From positions 1-27,390 of the forward strand of contig CAYWXG010000032.1 in NCBI GenBank assembly GCA_964462445.1: DNA of 27,390 nucleotides, written 5' to 3'. The translations under genes and the position numbers were made by a program. This DNA is from JAGBWK01 sp964462445 (GTDB taxonomy: Bacteria; Bacteroidota; Bacteroidia; Bacteroidales; Muribaculaceae). This document shows, piece after piece, positions 1-5,858 of the stretch (positions are counted from its first letter, which is position 1; each line of letters starts with the position of its first letter). Below the pieces are notes generated by a model. That model did not search any database, was not told the origin of the DNA, and saw only the letters and a program-made list of their open reading frames with translations.

Positions 1-1
1 G

Positions 2-32
2 TTGATTTTTATAAGCAGTTGTTGTAGTTTTG
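2..32 (+). promoter_or_regulatory. possible promoter at the window edge
   Basis: TAGTTTTG at 25-32 fits the Bacteroidota -7 element TAnnTTTG, and a TTG at 2-4 lies 20 bases upstream, a suitable -33 spacing. No credible ORF follows before tRNA-Leu, so any transcript would run through a purine-rich stretch (about 60-220) into the tRNA. The call rests on motif match alone. Confidence 0.3.
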
Positions 33-197
33 CACTTGCTACTGGAATCTACGTTAAAAGGGATAAAAGATGGAAAAAAGATGGGGGAAGAGTGTTGTGG
101 AGTATTAGAAGCTGGGAAAAGGAGTAGATAAAAGGTGTCAGAAAAAGGGAAATTGATTGGGAAATGAGAGAAAAAAGAGAGATTTTGCGAAAAGAAG

Positions 198-228
198 TTG
201 TAAAATCCAAAAAAAAGGTTTACCTTTG
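198..228 (+). promoter_or_regulatory. promoter of tRNA-Leu
   Basis: TTG at 198-200 and TACCTTTG at 221-228 are separated by 20 bases. This matches the Bacteroidota housekeeping promoter layout (-33 TTTG or TTG, -7 TAnnTTTG). Transcription would begin only a few bases before the tRNA 5' end at 239, which suits a tRNA gene with almost no leader. Confidence 0.65.
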
Positions 229-238
229 CAACGCAAAA

Positions 239-320
239 GCCCAGATGGCGGAATCGGTAGACGCGCTGGTCTCAAACACCAGTGGGGCAACCCATCCCGG
301 TTCGATCCCGGGTCTGGGTA
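239..320 (+). tRNA. tRNA-Leu (anticodon CAA)
   Basis: The sequence folds as a class II tRNA. The acceptor arm GCCCAGA at 239-245 pairs with TCTGGGT at 313-319 (G-U at the first pair), with discriminator A320. The anticodon stem CTGGT/ACCAG encloses loop CTCAAAC, giving anticodon CAA, which reads UUG leucine codons. A variable arm and a T-arm containing GTTCGATCC follow. The length of 82 without CCA fits tRNA-Leu. The 3' CCA is not encoded (ACAA follows), so it must be added by the CCA-adding enzyme. The gene stands alone, with its own promoter upstream and a terminator directly behind. Confidence 0.95.
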
Positions 321-325
321 CAAAA

Positions 326-361
326 GGAGGCTGAAACTCAAGGTTTCGGCCTCTTTTTTTG
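326..361 (+). terminator. intrinsic terminator of tRNA-Leu
   Basis: An 11-bp stem (327-337 with 343-353, one G-U pair) closes a five-base loop and is followed by a run of eight T from 354. It starts six bases after the tRNA, so it should end that transcript. Confidence 0.85.
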
Positions 362-514
362 TTTATTTTGGGCAAGGTGGGCTCCGGTTATAGGGTTGGG
401 GCAGTGTGGAGCAAAGGCTTTTGGGCTCAGTAGTTTTTTAGTGTGGGTAGGCAAATAGTTTAGCGATTTTTTTAGAAATTATCGGCTTGCCTATTTAGAG
501 CGGTCGTTGACGAT

Positions 515-556
515 GTGAGGGCGCGGAGGTCCTCACTCCATGGGCTGGCGCGGTGT
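515..556 (+). repeat. palindromic dispersed repeat, copy 1
   Basis: The core is GTGAGGGCGCGGAGGTCCTCAC, an imperfect inverted repeat, followed by TCCATGGGCTGGCGCGGTGT. It is the same unit as the copies at 605, 685, 24556 and 27336. This copy has a less regular hairpin than the others. Confidence 0.7.
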
Positions 557-604
557 ATTCCCCTTTCCGGAGGTTTCGCTACGCTTTCCTGTGCTTCGCA
601 CGAT

Positions 605-648
605 TTGAGGGCTGGTAAGTCCTCATTCCATAGGCTGATGCGGTAGAA
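605..648 (+). repeat. palindromic dispersed repeat, copy 2
   Basis: TTGAGGGCTGGTAAGTCCTC forms a hairpin and is followed by ATTCCATAGGCTGATGCGG. The flank just upstream, GTGCTTCGCACG at 590-602, is itself a small palindrome and recurs in similar form before the copy at 27336. This shows the repeated unit is larger than the hairpin. Confidence 0.75.
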
Positions 649-684
649 TGATATGGCGGTGATTTTGGGGGTCGGTGTGGTGTA

Positions 685-727
685 TTGAGGGCTGGTAAGC
701 CCTCATTCCATAGGCTGGTGCAGTGTG
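685..727 (+). repeat. palindromic dispersed repeat, copy 3
   Basis: GAGGGCTGGTAAGCCCTC is a clean inverted repeat (GAGGGCT/AGCCCTC), followed by ATTCCATAGGCTGGTGCAG. It begins 80 bases after copy 2 and is nearly identical to it over about 40 bases, so these two may be a local duplication. Confidence 0.78.
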
Positions 728-836
728 GGGGAATAGTGGAGAGGGCTGTTTTATAAATTGTATAAGACGTATAAGTCAAATGAGAATTATGTTGGAGTTT
801 TAAAGTGTTTCCCGTCTTTGTTGAATTTATGATTGC

Positions 837-1708
837 TTATTGTTTGAGTGTGAATGGGATTGATTTGAGAGATTCGGGTGCGGAGCTATTGCCGTATAGA
901 ATGATGTAGTCGCCGGGTAGAGGTAGCATCTCTTCGTTAGCGGGGTCGAACCGTAGGAAGGTGTCGTCGGAGAGGGTGAATTCAAGTTTCTTAGTTTCTC
1001 CCGGGCGGAGGTCGACACGAGCGAAGTCGCGAAGTTGCATTTTGGGGCCCTCGGTGTCGGCCGGTCGACTTATGTAGATTTGTATGGTTTCTGTTCCGGC
1101 AACTTTGCCGTTGTTGGTAACCGGCACAATGAGAGTTTTGACGCCTTTTTTATTTTTGATTTTAGCTTTTCCGATTTTGAATTCAGTGTAGCTGAGTCCG
1201 TGCCCGAAGTGGTAGAGAGGAGTCCCTTGGTAGTAGCGATATGTACGGTTTTTCATGCTATAATCGAGGAAGTCGGGGGTTCTGTTTTTGTTGTTATCGT
1301 TCCAATATTTGGCATCGAAACCCGGGAGCCCGTTGGAAGCTTTTGTCTGCGAGAAGAAGCTTTCGATAATTTTGTCGGAAGTGTGATTGGCACCGGGAAC
1401 GTATTTGAGTTGGTCGGCAGGGATTCGTTGAATGAAGCTGCCATTCCGATAGGTTGAGGGAAAACCGTAGCAAGTCCAGCGCGACCGACACCGTGGAGAG
1501 CTTCGTTCCACCAGTTATATTGTTTAATGCCCAATCGAGGAATGGCTGGAGAATAGTTTTGCATCAGAGCCGCTTTTTCTTCAAGAGTCATTTCTGCCAC
1601 AATGCTTTCCGCACGTTGTAGCGGAGTAGCAGTAGGGTTGTTGTAAACTTGGGCGATTGATGCGAGGGGAGTTATTGCGCTTAAAAGAATAAATAATTTC
1701 AGTTTCAT
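837..1708 (-). pseudogene. decayed GH3 beta-glycosidase
   Basis: The remnant begins at 1708 with a signal peptide (MKLKLFILLSAITPLASIAQ) and the start of a GH3 enzyme: TLEEKAALMQ, then YNWWNEALHGVGRAG and PQPIGMAASFN to about residue 94. Near 1427 the frame shifts and the sequence jumps to a late part of the protein, beginning IPADQLKYVPGAN and running to the start of a PA14-like insert (GFDAKYWND). A second, in-frame gap then leads to RTYRYYQGTPLYHFGHGLSY and a fibronectin III-like domain ending at 837. The whole catalytic core, including the nucleophile Asp region, is missing. GH3 enzymes of this build are roughly 800 residues or more; about 290 codons remain. It follows the DUF308-like gene on the same strand and cannot encode a working enzyme. 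Confidence 0.88.
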
Positions 1709-1718
1709 GATATAAATG

Positions 1719-1759
1719 TTAGGTTTCCCACATAGTTATAATTTTTGGGGGAAACCTAA
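1719..1759 (-). promoter_or_regulatory. perfect inverted repeat in the GH3 remnant leader
   Basis: TTAGGTTTCCC at 1719-1729 and GGGAAACCTAA at 1749-1759 form an 11-bp perfect inverted repeat around a 19-base loop, about 10 bases before the ATG at 1708. It could be a leader hairpin or an operator. The minus-strand RNA has no clear U-run after the stem, so a normal terminator for the gene upstream is less likely. Confidence 0.45.
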
Positions 1760-1814
1760 TATATAAATAGCGCAATAATCAGAAGGAGTGATGAATAGAT
1801 GAGTTGTAAATGAA

Positions 1815-2465
1815 TCAGCTGTTGAGTTGGCGGTCGGCAGGAGTGTCGGAGTTGTTGTCATTGATTTGAACAGCTCGATGATTGTAAGCTCTAATGCCAA
1901 TACCCTCAAATAGCGAAGTGATGGCAAAAAGAATCATTGCGATACCGGAAAGGAGAGCTACCGTGGATTGGTTATCGTTGTTGCGCAGTCCCGGTATAAA
2001 GAAAAGTGCGCAAGCAATAGCGACAATAATTGAGGGCAATATGTAGAGCCAACGGTCGAAAGTAGCGGGACGAAGTCCGCGCAAAAGCATGTAAATGTGG
2101 TATAGACCTCCCAATAGGAAGAAAGTGGCGAAAATATAAATTAGGGGAGTGCGGAAAGTTTCCGGGATGAAGCACATCATAGCTCCGAGGATAATTGCTG
2201 AGATAGAAACCGTCCAATTGACAAATCGAGACCAAGCTGATTGTTGCCGTTGCTCAGATTTGGCGTTGTCATGTTCCTTTTCACTGTTTCTTTTTTTCTT
2301 AGAGAGAAAGAGGGAAAAAGTGCTTACGACACCGGGTACGATAAAAGCGATACCGGTGAAAAAAACGAGCGAGTTAATGAAGTCGGGGCGCCGACAAGCC
2401 GCAATGAAAAGGATACCAACGCCTATGATTATCAGATTGATGATAGTAAATCCGCTATGTTTCAT
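1815..2465 (-). CDS. DUF308-like integral membrane protein
   Basis: This is a 216-residue protein with about six hydrophobic segments in three pairs: roughly residues 7-24, 30-55, 85-100, 105-127, 140-160 and 166-187. The hairpin-like pairs with short polar linkers, and phrases such as FFLLGGLYHIYMLLRGLRP, fit DUF308/HdeD-type proteins. A charged cytoplasmic loop (KKKRNSEKEHD) follows the second segment. There is no signal peptide apart from the first membrane span. It lies 69 bases after the asparaginase on the same strand, so co-transcription is plausible. The molecular function is unknown. In enterobacteria HdeD is linked to acid stress, but nothing here shows that role. Confidence 0.65.
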   Translation of the reverse strand: MKHSGFTIINLIIIGVGILFIAACRRPDFINSLVFFTGIAFIVPGVVSTFSLFLSKKKRNSEKEHDNAKSEQRQQSAWSRFVNWTVSISAIILGAMMCFIPETFRTPLIYIFATFFLLGGLYHIYMLLRGLRPATFDRWLYILPSIIVAIACALFFIPGLRNNDNQSTVALLSGIAMILFAITSLFEGIGIRAYNHRAVQINDNNSDTPADRQLNS

Positions 2466-2534
2466 GATAGTAACAAAGTGAAAGAGTTATAAAAGAGGGA
2501 GTAAATATTTAACGGGAAATAGGTATAAAAGGTT

Positions 2535-3569
2535 TTATTGCGGAGTCATTTCTCCACAAATTGGAGATGTCATTTCACGCACAACAGTAGCTTGGTCGTA
2601 GGATTTAGCGAGGAGGTGCATGAGTTTTGTTATAGCGGCTTCGGAAGTAATATCATGACCGGAAATAGCACCGGCTTCGAGGAGTCGGTTGCCGGCATAG
2701 TAACGACGGCTGTGAACTCCTCCGGCGATGCATTGGGTGACGTTTACAATAATTTTGCCTCGGTCGACAGCTGCACGGATTGAATCGTAGAACCATTGAG
2801 TAGTAGGCGCATTTCCGGCTCCGTAGGTGCGGAGAACTATCGCTTTAATCCCGGGATTGGCGAGTTGATATCTCAAAGAAGCGTCGGAAAGTCCCGGAAA
2901 AAGGTCGATAAACATCACCGAGGTATCCATCGCTGTGTGAACTTCGAGAGGTCGATTGTTTTTGGGGCGACGCAAGACGTCGTGATTGAAGTTTATGCCC
3001 AGACCGATTTGAGCCAATGGAGGGTAGTTGTAGCTTTTGAATGCGTTGAAGTTGTCGGCACTTTTTTTAGTGGCACGGTTTCCCCTCCAAAGGTAGTTTT
3101 CGAAAAGTATAGCGACTTCACGAATCATTGGCCCATTGTCGACAGGGTCGATAGCTGCCGCGATTTGCAAAGCGGTGATAAGGTTTTCTTCGCCATCGGT
3201 ACGCACTTCACCGATGGGGAGTTGCGAACCGGTAATAATTACGGGTTTGTCGAGATTTTGAAGCATGAAAGAGAGAGCGGAGGCGGTGTAGGCCATGGTG
3301 TCGGTGCCGTGTAGCACTACGAATCCGTTGAACTCATTATAGTGCTTCTCAATCTGTGTCGCGATGTCGGCCCAGTTGGAGGGCTTCATATCAGAAGAGT
3401 CGATAGGCGGGTCGAATTGAATGTGCTCAATGACGAAATCAAGCATTTTAATTTTTGGTACGTTGTCAATCAGGTGATTGAAATTGAATGGGCGCAATGA
3501 CTTAGTCGTAGCGTCTTCAATCATGCCGATAGTGCCTCCGGTGTAGAGGATTAAAATGCGTGGCTTCAT
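2535..3569 (-). CDS. ansA: type I (cytoplasmic) L-asparaginase
   Basis: The enzyme hydrolyses L-asparagine to aspartate and ammonia. From the chosen ATG the protein is about 344 residues. The first active-site motif is TGGTIGM (residues 10-16, nucleophile-type Thr13), and the second is HGTDTM (87-92, Thr89 and Asp90). ITGSQLPIGE and a C-terminal half with GNAPT and SGHDIT follow, as in the AnsA family. There is no signal peptide, which supports the cytoplasmic type I form. An in-frame ATG six codons upstream (3587) is possible, but family members begin close to the TGGT motif, so 3569 is preferred. It lies about 48 bases after metG on the same strand, so the two are probably co-transcribed. 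asnA, which does the reverse conversion, is 5 kb away. Confidence 0.92.
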   Translation of the reverse strand: MKPRILILYTGGTIGMIEDATTKSLRPFNFNHLIDNVPKIKMLDFVIEHIQFDPPIDSSDMKPSNWADIATQIEKHYNEFNGFVVLHGTDTMAYTASALSFMLQNLDKPVIITGSQLPIGEVRTDGEENLITALQIAAAIDPVDNGPMIREVAILFENYLWRGNRATKKSADNFNAFKSYNYPPLAQIGLGINFNHDVLRRPKNNRPLEVHTAMDTSVMFIDLFPGLSDASLRYQLANPGIKAIVLRTYGAGNAPTTQWFYDSIRAAVDRGKIIVNVTQCIAGGVHSRRYYAGNRLLEAGAISGHDITSEAAITKLMHLLAKSYDQATVVREMTSPICGEMTPQ

Positions 3570-3617
3570 GGTAACATTGAAATTCAAATTCGTAATAATT
3601 TCTCGAAAAATGTTGCG

Positions 3618-5657
3618 TTAGCAAACTTTAGATCCGGGGGATAGAGGCCCTTCGGGCGTGATAACTGTGAGAGAGCCGTCGGGGTTTTCAGCCGATAAAA
3701 TCATGCCTTGCGATTCAATTCCTTTAAGTTTTCGCGGGGGGAAGTTGGCGATGAAGCACACTTGACGTCCCACGAGGTCTTCCGGTTTGTAGAATTTCGC
3801 GATACCGGAAACGATAGTGCGTCCACCCATTCCATCGTCGATTAAGAATTTGAGTAGTTTGTCGGCTTTAGGCACGGCTTGACATTCAAGAACTTTCCCG
3901 ACGCGAATGTCGAGTTTTAGGAAAGTGTCGAAGTCGACGGGCGCAGCTTGTGGCTCCGGTTGCCAAGCTTTGAGTTTGTTTTGCTCTTTAATTGCAGCAA
4001 GTCGGTCAAGTTGAGCTTGTATAGTTTCGTCCTCGATTTTTTCAAAGAGGAGTTGTGGTTCGTTGAGTTGAGTTCCGGCGGCAATAATGTCGGATTTGCC
4101 GAGTGTTGTCCAAGCTATTTCGTTGAGAGATAGCATGTCGCGGAGTTTTTTGCTCATGAATGGAAGGAAAGGCTCGAAAGCGATTGCAATGTTAGCGCAA
4201 ATCTGAAGCGAGACGTTAAGAATAGTAGCAACGCGCTCCATGTCGGTTTTCGCGAGTTTCCAAGGCTCAGTTTCTTGCAAGTAACGGTTACCGATACGAG
4301 CGATGTTCAAAGCTTCTTTTAGTGCTTCGCGGAAGTGGAAAGTTTCGAGCGCATTTGTGAGTACTTCGATAGAATTGTTGATTTCATCGAAGGCGGTTTT
4401 CTCTACCTCGGAGGGTTCTCCGGCTTGCGGAACAATACCATTGAAATATTTGAAAGTCAACACCATTGCACGGTTAACGAAGTTTCCAAGGATAGCAACG
4501 AGCTCGGAGTTGTTGCGAGTTTGGAAGTCGCGCCAAGTGAAGTCGTTGTCCTTAGTTTCGGGCGCGTTGGCGGTGAGTACGTATCGAAGCACATCTTGCT
4601 TACCGGGGAAATCTTTCAAATATTCGTGAAGCCAAATAGCCCAGTTTCGCGAGGTAGAAATTTTATCACCTTCAAGGTTAAGGAACTCGTTGGCGGGAAC
4701 ATTGTCGGGGAGTTGGAAGTTGTCGCCGTAGGCCATCAACATAGCGGGGAATACGATGCAGTGGAACACGATGTTGTCCTTTCCGATGAAGTTGATGATG
4801 CGAGTGTCGTCGTCCTTCCACCATTTTTGCCAAGATTCAGGCAGTAGTTCGATAGTGTTAGAGATATAACCGATAGGAGCATCAAACCACACATAAAGGA
4901 CCTTGCCATCGGCACCTTCAACCGGTACGGGTACACCCCAATCGAGGTCACGGCTTACGGCACGGGGTTGCAAACCGAGGTCGAGCCAAGATTTGCATTG
5001 ACCGTAGACGTTGGTTTTCCATTCTTGGTGTCCTTTTAAGATCCAGTCTTCGAGGTTGGCTTGCCAACGGTCGAGGGGTAGATACCAGTGTTTTGTTTCG
5101 CGCAAAACGGGAGTGTTACCAGTGATAGCACTTTTAGGATTTATGAGGTCGGTGGCATTGAGGGAAGTGCCACATTTTTCGCATTGGTCGCCGTATGCGC
5201 CTTCGGCGTGGCAATGAGGACACTCTCCGGTCACGTATCTATCGGCGAGGAATTGGTTGGCTTTCTCGTCGAATAGTTGCATTGAAGTTTTTTCTATGAA
5301 TTGGTTGTTGTCGTAGAGACGACGGAAAAACTCCGAAGCAGTTTTGTGATGAATGTCGGAAGAGGTTCGAGAGTAAATGTCGAAAGAGATACCAAGACCT
5401 TCGAAAGAATCTTTAATAATGGCATGGTATCGGTCGACGATATCCTGAGGAGTAAGACCTTCAGCTTTAGCTTTAATAGTGATAGGCACACCGTGTTCAT
5501 CGCTACCGCCAATCATTAAAACTTCACGACCTTGAAGGCGCAAGAAGCGCGCATAGATGTCGGCCGGGACGTAAACCCCGGCAAGGTGTCCGATGTGAAC
5601 GGGACCATTAGCATATGGGAGAGCGGTAGTGATAAGGGTGCGTTTGAAATCTTTCAT
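3618..5657 (-). CDS. metG: methionyl-tRNA synthetase
   Basis: The enzyme charges tRNA-Met with methionine in the cytoplasm. The 679-residue protein has the class I signature HIGH at 21-24 (in PYANGPVHIGHLAG) and a zinc knuckle with Cys146, Cys149, Cys159 and Cys162. The second signature is KISTS at 332-336, a common variant of KMSKS. The anticodon-binding helical domain follows. From about residue 570 there is a C-terminal tRNA-binding (EMAP II/Trbp111-like) domain with FLKLDIRVGKV and NFPPRKLKGIESQGM. This length is normal for forms carrying the C-terminal dimerisation domain. It is the first gene of a minus-strand run with ansA, and a -7-like box lies about 80 bases upstream. Confidence 0.97.
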   Translation of the reverse strand: MKDFKRTLITTALPYANGPVHIGHLAGVYVPADIYARFLRLQGREVLMIGGSDEHGVPITIKAKAEGLTPQDIVDRYHAIIKDSFEGLGISFDIYSRTSSDIHHKTASEFFRRLYDNNQFIEKTSMQLFDEKANQFLADRYVTGECPHCHAEGAYGDQCEKCGTSLNATDLINPKSAITGNTPVLRETKHWYLPLDRWQANLEDWILKGHQEWKTNVYGQCKSWLDLGLQPRAVSRDLDWGVPVPVEGADGKVLYVWFDAPIGYISNTIELLPESWQKWWKDDDTRIINFIGKDNIVFHCIVFPAMLMAYGDNFQLPDNVPANEFLNLEGDKISTSRNWAIWLHEYLKDFPGKQDVLRYVLTANAPETKDNDFTWRDFQTRNNSELVAILGNFVNRAMVLTFKYFNGIVPQAGEPSEVEKTAFDEINNSIEVLTNALETFHFREALKEALNIARIGNRYLQETEPWKLAKTDMERVATILNVSLQICANIAIAFEPFLPFMSKKLRDMLSLNEIAWTTLGKSDIIAAGTQLNEPQLLFEKIEDETIQAQLDRLAAIKEQNKLKAWQPEPQAAPVDFDTFLKLDIRVGKVLECQAVPKADKLLKFLIDDGMGGRTIVSGIAKFYKPEDLVGRQVCFIANFPPRKLKGIESQGMILSAENPDGSLTVITPEGPLSPGSKVC

Positions 5658-5735
5658 ATCAGGATATTTAATTTATTTACAGAATATTAGAGGATTGGAC
5701 GTTGAGAATAGTCCACACTTAGTTCATTATAAGTA

Positions 5736-5743
5736 CAAAGTTA
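5736..5743 (-). promoter_or_regulatory. -7 box likely serving metG
   Basis: Read on the minus strand this is TAACTTTG, a full match to TAnnTTTG, 79 bases before the metG start. No TTTG at the usual -33 spacing is seen, so the call is moderate. Confidence 0.4.
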
Positions 5744-5798
5744 TAAAAAAAATTAGAGGTGAGTATGAATTTCGCGCATTTTTCGTGAATAAAGGGGG

Positions 5799-5806
5799 TA
5801 ATTTTG
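5799..5806 (+). promoter_or_regulatory. -7 box of the orphan phage-like gene
   Basis: TAATTTTG matches TAnnTTTG. A transcript would start near 5812-5815. That makes the ATG at 5859 a better start than the one at 5823, which would lie only about 10 bases into the RNA. No clear -33 element is seen. Confidence 0.45.
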
Positions 5807-5858
5807 TGAGAAAAAGCAAGAAATGGAGAAAGGGAATAAAAAAGGGAATTTAAAGAAG

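Larger units (their letters stand above)
362..836. other. gene-free stretch carrying repeat copies
   Basis: No ORF with recognisable protein content is seen on either strand between the tRNA-Leu terminator and the GH3 remnant. The stretch holds three copies of the palindromic repeat listed separately (from about 515), plus GT-rich linkers such as those around 660-685. Confidence 0.6.

Noticed and set aside
515..727. CRISPR-like array from three similar repeats
   Set aside because: Repeat spacing is uneven (89 and 80 bases), the spacers are themselves partly similar and GT-rich, there are no cas genes, and the same unit occurs singly at distant sites.
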